Positions 53,451 through 62,289 of a DNA stretch of 64,000 nt are shown here, one piece after another. Position 1 is the stretch's first letter. Each line of letters starts with the position of its first letter. Location of the stretch: positions 1,860,001 to 1,924,000 of the forward strand of contig NZ_OY776147.1 in assembly GCF_963675305.1 (NCBI RefSeq). The letters are read 5' to 3'. A program made the position numbers and the translations under genes. This DNA is from an uncultured Hyphomonas sp. GTDB lineage: Bacteria; Pseudomonadota; Alphaproteobacteria; Caulobacterales; Hyphomonadaceae. The notes under the pieces are model-generated. The model was not told the DNA's origin, searched no databases, and was given only the letters and a program-made list of their open reading frames with translations.

Positions 53451-53696
53451 AAGTCCTCCTGGAATCAATGCCACGCACATAAGCTGATCTTACTTTGAAT
53501 TCAAATTTTCTGCTGTGGTTTCTCTCTGCAGCAACGGCGTATCACGCCCTGACATAGCCAATAGATTGTTAATTTTGTAGGTTTTGGGAAGATTACTGCG
53601 TCTAAGGCGCAACAGACTGTTACTTTGTGCTCTAATCGTGTTGCGATCTTCAGCAACGCAGCCTAGGTGCTAGCCCGTGGAACAAGGGAGCCCTGC
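53451..53696. promoter_or_regulatory. Divergent proC/proB promoter region
   Basis: 246 bases, AT-rich in the middle (gattgttaattttgtaggttttggg), containing both promoters. No clear operator or attenuator hairpin was found. Confidence 0.45.
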
Positions 53697-54860
53697 GTGC
53701 CAAAATCGAAGCGTATTGTCATCAAGATCGGATCCAGCCTGCTGGCGAATGAAGAACTGCTCACACCGCGCTGGGCCTTCATTCAGCAACTGCTGAGCGA
53801 CGTGAAGACGCTCCGGGATCAGGGATATGAAGTTCTGATCTGTTCATCGGGAGCTGTCGCACTGGGACTGAGCACAATTGGCGAGTCCCCTGAAACCGCC
53901 GGCCTCAGAGACAAGCAGGCTGCAGCCGCGTGCGGAATGCCCATCCTTCTGAACGCCTACAAGCAGGTCGCCCACGAATACAGTTTCGACATTGCTCAGG
54001 TGCTTGTCACCCTGAAGGACCTGGAAGACCGCCGCCGGTTCCTGAACACGAAGAATACAGTACACAGACTAATCCGAGCCGGCATTACGCCGATTGTGAA
54101 CGAGAACGACTCCATCACGACGGAAGAAATCCGGGTCGGTGACAATGATCGCCTTGCGGCGAAGGTAGCCCAAATGGTTCAGGCAGAAACGCTGATCATC
54201 CTGACCAGTGTTGACGGCCTCTACGATCGAAACCCAGATGAGCCGGGCGCGCAGCTGGTCGAAATTGTCAACGATGTGAACGAGTTTCTGGAAGTGACGA
54301 AAAGCGTCAGCAGTCTGGGCACCGGCGGGATGCTCACCAAAATGCAGGCTGCCAATATGGCGCAGAACTCGGGCTGCACGACATTGATCGGCAATGGCGA
54401 GGCGGAAAACCCAGTCACTTCCCTTCTCGATGGTTCGCGCAAGCACACGCGGTGTGTCGCGCATGACAAGCCGGCAACAGACTGGACGGCATGGTTGACC
54501 GACCGCCTGCAGATGGCCGGTAGCATCGTGGTCCCGGCAGAAGCGGCGGAAGCCCTGTGCAGCGGAGAACGCGGCCTGCTGCGGCAGGACATACAATCGA
54601 TCCAGGGCACATTCGTGCGGGGTGACGTTCTGCACATCTATGACGAAAACGGCAACGAACGGGCCCGCGGCCTGGCCAACTTCACCGCGGAAGAGACGAT
54701 TATTCTGGCGAGGAACAAGGAAATTCCAGCCAAGCAACTATTAGGCTTTCAGACAAATGCGACCATCGTCAGCCGCGACAATATCGTGGTTCTGGATGGC
54801 CGGCACATCCAATGGGATACGCCGCCTGAAGACGAACTGGAGCAGATACAGGACACCTAG
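53697..54860 (+). CDS. proB: Glutamate 5-kinase with PUA domain
   Basis: A 387-residue enzyme phosphorylating glutamate in the first step of proline synthesis. The amino-acid kinase domain runs from RIVIKIGSSLL through SSGAVALGL, PIVNENDSITTEEI, and GTGGMLTKMQAANMA. A C-terminal PUA domain (about 290-370) is present. The GTG at 53697 follows GGGAG at six bases; a second GTG ten codons upstream is less likely. No proA lies nearby, so gamma-glutamyl phosphate reductase must be encoded elsewhere. Confidence 0.95.
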   Translation: MPKSKRIVIKIGSSLLANEELLTPRWAFIQQLLSDVKTLRDQGYEVLICSSGAVALGLSTIGESPETAGLRDKQAAAACGMPILLNAYKQVAHEYSFDIAQVLVTLKDLEDRRRFLNTKNTVHRLIRAGITPIVNENDSITTEEIRVGDNDRLAAKVAQMVQAETLIILTSVDGLYDRNPDEPGAQLVEIVNDVNEFLEVTKSVSSLGTGGMLTKMQAANMAQNSGCTTLIGNGEAENPVTSLLDGSRKHTRCVAHDKPATDWTAWLTDRLQMAGSIVVPAEAAEALCSGERGLLRQDIQSIQGTFVRGDVLHIYDENGNERARGLANFTAEETIILARNKEIPAKQLLGFQTNATIVSRDNIVVLDGRHIQWDTPPEDELEQIQDT

Positions 54861-55336
54861 TTCTCTGTCTCGCTGAGGTCACCGACCTCAAGTATTGGCG
54901 CGACATCCAGATTGTCGGCGTCCATCATGAACGCAACTTTCTGCATGCTGGAGACCAGCATGGATTTCTCCCAGTCCGGAAGATGGTCGAATGCCGACTG
55001 GAATCCCTCCTGAAGCAGTTCCGGCGCTCCGACGAGGCGCTGCGTGCCCTTGCCGGTGATGACGACCTCAAGGCTGCGGCGATCGTGCTCGTTCCTTTCA
55101 CGCACAACGAGACCTGCGCGTACAAGCCGGTCAACAATTGAGGTAATAGTGGCCTGTGAGAGGTGAACCTGGCGCGCAATGTCGCTGGGTTTAGCGCGCT
55201 CGGCAGCCGCTACGCTCTGCAGCACAAGAAGCTGAGGCGCGGTCAGCCCCGTATCCTTCGACAGCTTTTTGGAGTGCATATCTATTGCGCGAGTAATGCG
55301 CCTCAGCGCGATGAGTAGGTCGTGGTACTGGCTCAT
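54857..55336 (-). CDS. MarR family transcriptional regulator
   Basis: A 159-residue winged-helix MarR protein: LTAPQLLVLQSVAAAERAKP, DIARQVHLSQATITSIVDRL and RAGLVVRERNEHDRRSLEV form the DNA-binding part. Its stop codon overlaps the proB stop on the opposite strand within CTAG. The ATG at 55336 was chosen over a TTG two codons upstream. Its ligand and target are unknown. Confidence 0.88.
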   Translation of the reverse strand: MSQYHDLLIALRRITRAIDMHSKKLSKDTGLTAPQLLVLQSVAAAERAKPSDIARQVHLSQATITSIVDRLVRAGLVVRERNEHDRRSLEVVITGKGTQRLVGAPELLQEGFQSAFDHLPDWEKSMLVSSMQKVAFMMDADNLDVAPILEVGDLSETEN

Positions 55337-55608
55337 GCGCAAATGGAATACCCTGCCGATTGGCCTTGTCCAGATAACGAACCGTATTCAGAGCTGCAAT
55401 CTGCAGTCGGGAAGCTCATGCACCGCTGAACTGACAAACAACGCAGCACCTGTTTGTGCGTACGGTCAAACTGACGGTTAACACGGCGTTGAAAGACAGC
55501 TTCCCGGCACGACTCTTGCAAAATCTTAGTAATTGAACCAGCAAATAGGGTGAACGGCGGGCGGCGCTCCACTCAGCGGAGACATCGCAAGGGCCGACGG
55601 GGTATATT
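55337..55608. other. Intergenic region before the arabinose-lipid module
   Basis: 272 bases containing the promoters of the MarR gene and the HAD-UbiA operon. An 8-bp inverted pair GGGAAGCT/AGCTTCCC sits about 85 bases apart and has no clear meaning. Confidence 0.4.
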
Positions 55609-57114
55609 ATGGCGAATTCTGACCGCTCCCCCATGGACGGCGATCAGCGAAGCGCGGGGTCTGATGTGTTGATCGGCGAACTGGCTGACAACGGCACAAT
55701 GCCCGTTCTGGTCGTAGATCTGGATGGCACACTGATCCGCACTGACATGCTGGCCGAATCCTTCTGGGCGGCATGCTCTTCCGATATCCTGACACCCATC
55801 AAGCTGATACCGAAATTCCTTAAAGGCCGCGCGGCACTCAAGCGCGACCTGTCGGCAAAAGCCCGGTTTGATCCGGTCACCCTCCCCTACAACCAGGCCG
55901 TCATCGACTATATTCTTGCGTGGAAGAAACGTGGTGGCCGCACCGCGCTTGTTTCCGCCTCAGATGAAAACATCGTCCGCGCCATCGGTGAACATCTGGG
56001 AATATTCGACGAAGTCCATGGCTCGGACGGCAAGTTGAATCTGAAGGGCAGCCGTAAAGCACAATTCCTGACTGAGCGGTTCGGCGAAGCTGGCTATGCC
56101 TATATGGGCGACAGCAGAGCGGACATTCCGGTTTGGAAATCAGCTGCCAAGGCAATCACCGTAAATGCCGGCCGCTCTTTGCGGAGCGCCGCTGAAGCGG
56201 CCTGCCAACAGGCCGACCATATTGCCACGAACTCCAAATCTCTCCGTCCAATTCTGAAAGCGATCAGGCCACATCAATGGCTGAAGAACATGCTGGTCTT
56301 CATTCCGATGATCGCGGGTCACAGGATCGATGCCACGACTCTTCTACAGAGCAGCCTGGCTTTCGTTTGCTTCAGCCTGATCGCCTCGAGCGTCTATCTG
56401 CTGAATGACCTGCTGGACCTGTCGGCAGACCGGGCACACCCGCGCAAGCATCGCCGTCCGCTCGCCTCAGGTGACCTGCCGCTGATCCATGGCACGCTGC
56501 TCGCGCCGGTTCTCCTCATGGCCGGCATTGGTCTCGGCACCATCCTTGGACCTCCTTTCCTCGTGGTCATGGCAGGGTATTACACCGTCACCATGGCCTA
56601 TTCCTTCTTCCTGAAGCGCAGAGTGCTGATTGACATTGTCACGCTTGCCGGCCTTTACACGATCCGCATTCTGGCAGGATCTGCCGCTACGGGGATCGTC
56701 CTCTCTTTCTGGCTTCTGGCATTCTCCGTGTTCCTCTTCTTCGCTCTGGCTTCGGTCAAGCGGCAGGCGGAACTGGTCGACAGCGCAAGCCGGGACGTGC
56801 TCAAGCCATCCGGCAGAGGTTATATCATCGACGACCTGCCGGTTGTTTCCCAAATGGCGACGAGCTCGGGTTTCGTTTCCGTCCTGGTTCTTGCGCTTTA
56901 CCTGAATTCACCTGCGGTCAGCGCACTTTACAGCCAACCGGCAGCGCTGTGGGGTCTGTGCCTGATCCTGCTCTTCTGGATCAATCGCATGGTCATGGTC
57001 GCCCATAGAGGCGGCATGCACGACGACCCGATTGTGTTTGCCGTCAAGGACCGCACCAGCCTGGTTTGCGGCGCACTGGGCGTCGCTTGCGCGGCAGCCG
57101 GGGTGCTCCTGTGA
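55609..57114 (+). CDS. HAD phosphatase - UbiA prenyltransferase fusion (decaprenyl-phosphate phosphoribosyltransferase type)
   Basis: A 501-residue two-domain protein. Residues about 30-205 form a HAD hydrolase (VVDLDGTLIRTD with Asp37/Asp39, VSASDEN, YMGDSRADIPVW). The rest is a polytopic UbiA domain with the DPPR-synthase motif NDLLDLSADRAHPRKHRRP and the second motif LIDIVTLAGLYTIRILAGSA. Known relatives (mycobacterial Rv3806c, rhizobial NoeC) transfer phosphoribose from PRPP to decaprenyl phosphate. The fused HAD could remove the 5-phosphate next, a step done by a separate phosphatase in mycobacteria; that is inference. It is first in an operon with GtrA, DprE1 and DprE2. Confidence 0.9.
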   Translation: MANSDRSPMDGDQRSAGSDVLIGELADNGTMPVLVVDLDGTLIRTDMLAESFWAACSSDILTPIKLIPKFLKGRAALKRDLSAKARFDPVTLPYNQAVIDYILAWKKRGGRTALVSASDENIVRAIGEHLGIFDEVHGSDGKLNLKGSRKAQFLTERFGEAGYAYMGDSRADIPVWKSAAKAITVNAGRSLRSAAEAACQQADHIATNSKSLRPILKAIRPHQWLKNMLVFIPMIAGHRIDATTLLQSSLAFVCFSLIASSVYLLNDLLDLSADRAHPRKHRRPLASGDLPLIHGTLLAPVLLMAGIGLGTILGPPFLVVMAGYYTVTMAYSFFLKRRVLIDIVTLAGLYTIRILAGSAATGIVLSFWLLAFSVFLFFALASVKRQAELVDSASRDVLKPSGRGYIIDDLPVVSQMATSSGFVSVLVLALYLNSPAVSALYSQPAALWGLCLILLFWINRMVMVAHRGGMHDDPIVFAVKDRTSLVCGALGVACAAAGVLL

Positions 57115-57542
57115 CGGTCCGCGAACTTGTCTTCCGATACACAGCGTTTGCCGCGATTGCGACGCTGGTGAACCTGGGAACTCAACGTCTGGTCCTGGCC
57201 TTTGGAACCGACGCATTATTCTATGCCGCGGCAGTCGCCGCCGGTACATTGACCGGACTGGTGGTCAAATACATTCTCGATAAACGCTGGATCTTCGGCG
57301 ACATGCAAACCGGGTTGAAAGCCCACGGCCGGAAATTCACTCTGTATACGATCATGGGTGTTTTCACGACAGCCATTTTCTGGTCGTCTGAAACGGCCTT
57401 CTGGTTCATCTGGAAAACAGACCTCATGCGCGAAGTCGGCGCCATCGCCGGCCTGGCCGTTGGATATTTTGTCAAATACCAGCTCGACCGGCGCTTTGTT
57501 TTCTCATCCGCTCAACTGGCCACCGACGGATCGGACTCATGA
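57111..57542 (+). CDS. GtrA-family membrane protein
   Basis: A 143-residue protein with four helices (FAAIATLVNLGTQRLVLAF; FYAAAVAAGTLTGLVVKYIL; FTLYTIMGVFTTAIFW; AIAGLAVGYFVKYQLDRRFVF). The basic KYxLDKRW and KYQLDRRF motifs are typical of GtrA. It starts with GTG overlapping the UbiA stop (GTGA), and its stop overlaps dprE1 (ATGA). In mycobacteria the GtrA-like Rv3789 neighbours dprE1 and was linked to moving or presenting decaprenyl-phospho-arabinose; the same role is inferred here. Confidence 0.9.
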   Translation: MTVRELVFRYTAFAAIATLVNLGTQRLVLAFGTDALFYAAAVAAGTLTGLVVKYILDKRWIFGDMQTGLKAHGRKFTLYTIMGVFTTAIFWSSETAFWFIWKTDLMREVGAIAGLAVGYFVKYQLDRRFVFSSAQLATDGSDS

Positions 57543-58861
57543 AATTATCCGGTTGGGGGCGGTATCCGACAGTCGAGTGCGAGACCGGTTCGCCGCGAAG
57601 TGAAGCAGACCTGGAAGAGCTTGTCCGGTCAGGTCCGGTGATTGCCCGGGGAAATGGCCGCTCCTACGGCGACAGTTCCCTGAACAGTCACATGACCATC
57701 GACATGCGCCGCATGAGCCGGATGTTGTCCTTCGATGAGGCAAACGGCCAACTGACCGCCGAAGCCGGCGTACTCCTTGCCGACATCATCTCAACCTTCC
57801 TGCCACGCGGCTGGTTCCCGGCCGTTACGCCCGGCACGAAATTCGTCACTGTCGGCGGCATGATCGCAGCAGACGTGCACGGCAAGAACCACCATAAGGA
57901 CGGCGCATTCAGCTCTTTCCTGGACTGGATCGATATTCTGGGCTCCGACGGAGATATCCGGCGCTGTTCAAGAGAAGAGAACCCGGATCTGTTTGAGTGG
58001 ACGATTGGCGGCATGGGGCTCACCGGCATCATCCTCAGGGCGGCCTTTCGTCTCCGCCCCGTCGAGTCCGGCTGGATCCGCCAGACGACCATCCCCGCGG
58101 AAAACCTCGCCGCTGCCATCGATATTTTCGAACGATCCGCAGACTCCACCTATTCGGTCGCCTGGATTGATTGCCTGAGCACCGGCGCTTCGCTCGGCCG
58201 CTCCCTCGTTTATCTTGGTGAGCACGCCGCCCATGCAGATCTTCCGCGGAAGCAGCTGCAAGCCCCCTTTCAGACGCCCAGAAAACGGAAGCTGACCGTT
58301 CCGCTGGATGCGCCCGGTTTCGCCCTGAACCGATGGACCGTGAAAGCCTTCAACGAAGTCTACTATCGCGCAGGGCGCTCTAAAACCGGAACGCAACTAG
58401 TGGACTGGGACACCTATTTCTATCCGCTGGACGCCATTCTCAAGTGGAACCGCATCTATGGACGTAAAGGGTTCGCCCAGTTCCAATGCGTTATCCCGCT
58501 GGAGCAGTCCAAAGAGGGCATGCAGGCGCTACTTGAAGCCATCAGCGCGGCAGGCCAGGGATCCTTTCTGTCGGTGCTGAAGCGCTTCGGTGCACAGGAG
58601 AGCCGTTTCTCCTTCCCGATGGAAGGTTATACCCTGGCGCTCGATTTCCCGGTCAATCGCCGAAGCCTCGACCTCATGAACCGGCTGGATGAGATCACCA
58701 TCGCTCATGGCGGTCGCTTCTACCTGGCCAAGGACTCCCGCCTGAAAGCAGAAACCCTGGCGAAATCAGACGAGCGCGTGAGCGATTTCAGGGAAATGCG
58801 GAAATCTACCTCTGCGGCGGAAACCTTTTCCTCAGCCCAATCGGATAGGCTTGTCCTGTGA
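57539..58861 (+). CDS. dprE1: Decaprenylphosphoryl-beta-D-ribose oxidase DprE1
   Basis: A 440-residue FAD-binding oxidoreductase. The FAD domain has PVIARGNGRSYGDSSLN and GTKFVTVGGMIAADVHGKNHH, the latter typical of DprE1. The C-terminal region has FPMEGYTLALDFPVN and RFYLAKDSR; Lys398 matches the conserved active-site lysine. The residue aligned with Mycobacterium tuberculosis Cys387 is Ala367. The enzyme oxidises the 2'-hydroxyl of decaprenylphosphoryl ribose as the first half of epimerisation. It overlaps gtrA and dprE2 on its two sides. Confidence 0.92.
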   Translation: MKLSGWGRYPTVECETGSPRSEADLEELVRSGPVIARGNGRSYGDSSLNSHMTIDMRRMSRMLSFDEANGQLTAEAGVLLADIISTFLPRGWFPAVTPGTKFVTVGGMIAADVHGKNHHKDGAFSSFLDWIDILGSDGDIRRCSREENPDLFEWTIGGMGLTGIILRAAFRLRPVESGWIRQTTIPAENLAAAIDIFERSADSTYSVAWIDCLSTGASLGRSLVYLGEHAAHADLPRKQLQAPFQTPRKRKLTVPLDAPGFALNRWTVKAFNEVYYRAGRSKTGTQLVDWDTYFYPLDAILKWNRIYGRKGFAQFQCVIPLEQSKEGMQALLEAISAAGQGSFLSVLKRFGAQESRFSFPMEGYTLALDFPVNRRSLDLMNRLDEITIAHGGRFYLAKDSRLKAETLAKSDERVSDFREMRKSTSAAETFSSAQSDRLVL

Positions 58862-59610
58862 TGACAGATACTTCCAGACAAAAAACCGTGCTCGTGCTTG
58901 GCGGGCGCTCCGATATCGGACGCGCAATCGCGCATGGCTTCGCGGCGGACGGTTATGCCGTGGCCCTTGCAGCCCGCAATGCGGCAAGCCTCGAGACCGA
59001 CAAGTCAGACATTTCATTGCGGCACGGCGTTCCCGTCAGCCTGCATGAGTTCGATGTGCTGGATACAGGCAAGATGGAGCCATTCATCGACAGTCTGGAC
59101 GGGCTGCCGGATGTCGTGGTGAGCGTTGTCGGACTGATGGGCGAGCAGGAAGAAAACGAAAAAGACACAGGCCTTGCAGCCCGCGTCATGCGCAGCAATT
59201 ACGAAGGCCCGGCCCTCATCCTGGGGCTTTTCGCGAACCGTTTCGAAGAGCGCGGTTCCGGCACCCTGGTCGGTGTTAGCTCTGTCGCGGGTGATCGCGG
59301 CCGCGCCACCAACTATATCTATGGGTCCGCCAAAGCCGGCTTCACCGCTTTCCTTTCAGGCCTGCGAAACCGGCTGGCCAAAAAGGGCGTTCACGTTGTG
59401 ACGGTGAAACCCGGTTTCGTGCGGACACAGATGACTGAAGGCATGAAATTGCCCGCTCCCATCACGGCCGATCCGGAGGAAGTCGCAGCCGCAACCGTCA
59501 AAGCCGTCCGGAAACACAAGAACACCGTCTATACAAAGCCCGTCTGGGCATTGATCATGCTGATCATCACGCACATTCCGGAAATGATCTTCAAGAAGAT
59601 GAGCATCTGA
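58861..59610 (+). CDS. dprE2: Decaprenylphosphoryl-2-keto-erythro-pentose reductase DprE2 (SDR)
   Basis: A 249-residue short-chain dehydrogenase. The cofactor motif is VLGGRSDIGRAIAHGF, and the active-site Ser, Tyr and Lys appear in SSVAGDRGRATNYIYGSAKAG. A hydrophobic C-terminal segment (WALIMLIITHIPEMIF) is typical of DprE2. It completes epimerisation of the ribose to arabinose on the lipid carrier. The start shares bases with the dprE1 stop (TGATG). Confidence 0.92.
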   Translation: MTDTSRQKTVLVLGGRSDIGRAIAHGFAADGYAVALAARNAASLETDKSDISLRHGVPVSLHEFDVLDTGKMEPFIDSLDGLPDVVVSVVGLMGEQEENEKDTGLAARVMRSNYEGPALILGLFANRFEERGSGTLVGVSSVAGDRGRATNYIYGSAKAGFTAFLSGLRNRLAKKGVHVVTVKPGFVRTQMTEGMKLPAPITADPEEVAAATVKAVRKHKNTVYTKPVWALIMLIITHIPEMIFKKMSI

Positions 59611-59614
59611 CGCA

Positions 59615-60868
59615 ATGCGGAGCCTTAGCAGACAACACAGCTTCTGGCTTGCGGGTGGACTGGCATTTTATCTCGTCTTCCTCGTCCGCGGAGAGCGGCA
59701 CCTGTTCCAGTGGTTCGGTCCGCACGAATACTGGGCGACGCACTGGGCGCGGGACTATTCCGGCGGCTTCGCCCGGCGAGGCCTGCTGGGCGAGATCATT
59801 TCCTTGGTTGGGGCGGACAATACCAGCTACGCCTTGATCACCTTCGCCAGCTGGATCGTGGCTCTTGGCCTTGCGGCAGTCGCGATCGATGCGATGTGGC
59901 GCCTGACACGGAAGATGGGACAGTGGGACGCCATCCTGCTCTCAATGGCGATCTTTGTATCTCCGGCCACATTCGGCATCCTGCTCGAAACGCTGGGCGA
60001 CCCGCTTCAGCTGATCCTGCTGGTCTATCTTCTCACGGCCCGCTTCGTTCTGCCGGGCCGGAACCTGCTGATCATTGCGCCGGTCTTTGCCCTGCTTGGA
60101 CTTTTCATGTCTCTGACGCACGAGGCGAGCGTGTTCTTCGTCCTGCCGGCCCTCGGTATTCAGGCCCTTGTCCTGCGCCGGGATCTGGCATCATGGACGG
60201 CCTTCGGAGCCTGTCTTACGACGAGCGCGATCGTTGTCGCCATCCTCATGCTCACCAACATGGCTGAGGCGCCGGCGTCCAACCCCGTCCTGCATCTTGG
60301 CGGCGCCGGGTTCGCGTATGAGGGGAAGTTCGACAGTTTCGATAACTTGCTGGGCGAAGAGCTGACACGCATGTTCGGAAGCGGCTTTTACGGCCTCTAC
60401 GAAACCGCGGCACGTGTCGGCGGCGCCATGATGGTGCCAGTCTTCCTCGGGCTCATGTTCATCGCCTCGCGCTACGGCGCAAACATCCCACCGACGCCCA
60501 TTCAGGCGCGGGCAGCGATCTCCTTCGCCTTGGTCATGCTGGCGGTCTTTCCGCTCATGCTGATCGCACACGACTGGGCCCGCTTCTTTGCCTACATCCT
60601 GCTCATCTACCTTGCGACCATGGCGGACACCACGCCGGACGACGATCAGAGCGAACCCATGTCCGGCTCGGCTGGCTTTGTCGCTGGCGGTATTCTGCTT
60701 GCGGGACTGACCACGACCGACAAGCTGGACCAGTACAGGATGGACGGATTGTGGTGGCAGCCCCGCCTCATGCTGACCTGCCTTGTCGTGTTCGCCCTCA
60801 CCGCATTGTTCGTGATGCTTTCCCGTAACGACAGAGCTTCCCGGCCCATGTCAGAACGCGAAGACTGA
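59615..60868 (+). CDS. Polytopic membrane protein, candidate GT-C glycosyltransferase
   Basis: A 417-residue protein with about ten hydrophobic helices. The first extracytoplasmic loop (WATHWARDYSGGFARRGLLG) has an acidic residue and the GGF-RRGLLG pattern found in uncharacterised membrane proteins of surface-polysaccharide loci. Four bases separate it from dprE2, so it belongs to the operon. It could use the arabinose lipid as donor, but no family-specific glycosyltransferase motif is certain. Confidence 0.65.
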   Translation: MRSLSRQHSFWLAGGLAFYLVFLVRGERHLFQWFGPHEYWATHWARDYSGGFARRGLLGEIISLVGADNTSYALITFASWIVALGLAAVAIDAMWRLTRKMGQWDAILLSMAIFVSPATFGILLETLGDPLQLILLVYLLTARFVLPGRNLLIIAPVFALLGLFMSLTHEASVFFVLPALGIQALVLRRDLASWTAFGACLTTSAIVVAILMLTNMAEAPASNPVLHLGGAGFAYEGKFDSFDNLLGEELTRMFGSGFYGLYETAARVGGAMMVPVFLGLMFIASRYGANIPPTPIQARAAISFALVMLAVFPLMLIAHDWARFFAYILLIYLATMADTTPDDDQSEPMSGSAGFVAGGILLAGLTTTDKLDQYRMDGLWWQPRLMLTCLVVFALTALFVMLSRNDRASRPMSERED

Positions 60869-61001
60869 CCCGCTCGCACAGGCCAATGGACCGGCAAAAA
60901 GACAAAAATCCTCCACCGGGTTGAGAAAGGCCTGTTGCTGCCTTCTATCGGCGTGTAACTTGCATCCTCAGCAAGCAAGAACTCTTGCAGGGGACGTTGA
61001 A

Positions 61002-62129
61002 ATGAAGACCAGGCTCGAAAGCCAGAACTTTCTGACGCTGGATGGCGGGCGCGGTGTGGGCGCCATACTTGTGGTGCTGGGGCACAGCGCCATGTTCTGG
61101 CCCGGCTTTCCGACACTTCCCCTGGTCCCGCTGGTCGACATCTTTTTCATTCTCAGCGGCTTTGTTCTGGCCTTCGCCTATGAGCCGCGCTTCGACCGCG
61201 GCATGACCCCCTGGCAGTTCATGCTCGCCAGGGTAGTCCGGCTCTACCCGCTCTACATCCTCGGCATCGCGATGGGGACGCTGGTCCACCTCTACGCCTA
61301 TTATGGCGATGGTCCGGACTCTTCTCTCGGCGACCTGCTTTTCAACGCGGCGCCGGCATTCCTCATGGTTCCGTGGATGGATCCGAGATCCGAATACATT
61401 TATGCCGCGAACGTCCCTGCCTGGACCCTGTTCTTCGAACTGGTCATCAACCTGTTCTACATCCTGATCTATCCGCTTATCCGCCGGACGAGCGGACTGC
61501 TGGTCGTCGTGGTACTCAGCATCGCCCTGTTCCTCGCAATGGCCGTCCATTACGACACGACCGATCTCGGCTCCCGCTGGACGGAATTCTGGGGAGGTTT
61601 CGGCCGCGTCGGCTGCACATTCTTTACAGGCGTGCTGATCTATCGCCTGATGGGCAAGCCTAAGGAAACGTCGTCATGGCGCAGCCTGATCTCCGTTCCG
61701 TTCATTATGCTGCTCCTGCTCTACGGCTTTAACGCGCCGGAACCGTGGGTTCTCGTCCGCGACATCATCCTGGTCACCCTGATCGGACCGACCATACTTT
61801 GGCTGTTCCTGATCGTGCAGCCACCGCGCTGGCTTCAGTCGACCTTCGCGGCCCTCGGAGGCATGTCCTACGCCCTCTACATCCTGCACTTCCCAATCTA
61901 TGAAGTCGTCAAGCGGGTTGCATGGAAGTATCCGGTCATTCTGGAAACGCCGGCACTCGGCAGCTTCATTGTCCTTGGCATTTCGATGGCCGTCTCCTAC
62001 GCAGCCTGGCAATGGTACGATGAGCCTGTCCGCGCCGCGATCAACAAATGGCTGAAGGCCCGCCGTAAACGGGCTGAGGCCAATGCGTCCGCACCAGCGG
62101 ACAGTGTGGCGGCGTCCCGGTCCCGTTAA
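61002..62129 (+). CDS. Acyltransferase 3 family (OafA-like) membrane protein
   Basis: A 375-residue membrane acyltransferase. It starts with the family motif LTLDGGRGVGAILVVLGHSA (the conserved His is in GHS) and has about ten helices, including VDIFFILSGFVLAFAYEPRF and YALYILHFPIYEVVKRV. Such enzymes add acetyl or other acyl groups to surface glycans. The ATG at 61002 follows AGGGGA. It is 133 bases after the arabinose module, in the same direction, so it may modify the same glycan. Confidence 0.9.
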   Translation: MKTRLESQNFLTLDGGRGVGAILVVLGHSAMFWPGFPTLPLVPLVDIFFILSGFVLAFAYEPRFDRGMTPWQFMLARVVRLYPLYILGIAMGTLVHLYAYYGDGPDSSLGDLLFNAAPAFLMVPWMDPRSEYIYAANVPAWTLFFELVINLFYILIYPLIRRTSGLLVVVVLSIALFLAMAVHYDTTDLGSRWTEFWGGFGRVGCTFFTGVLIYRLMGKPKETSSWRSLISVPFIMLLLLYGFNAPEPWVLVRDIILVTLIGPTILWLFLIVQPPRWLQSTFAALGGMSYALYILHFPIYEVVKRVAWKYPVILETPALGSFIVLGISMAVSYAAWQWYDEPVRAAINKWLKARRKRAEANASAPADSVAASRSR

Positions 62130-62289
62130 GCCCGCGACGCAAGCAGCTGATCGAACATAGACAGCCTGACCCGGCATTGCTTTAACCAGACATCAGGTCA
62201 TCCGATTGTCCTCGCTGGCCTTGGTTTTTGGCAAAGCCGGGCAAAGCGCGAATGCGCCATGGCACCCGGTGGCCCAGGAGAATGCCGGG
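62130..62289. other. Intergenic region
   Basis: 160 bases between acyltransferase and esterase genes. No hairpin with a T-run or operator is evident. Confidence 0.35.
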
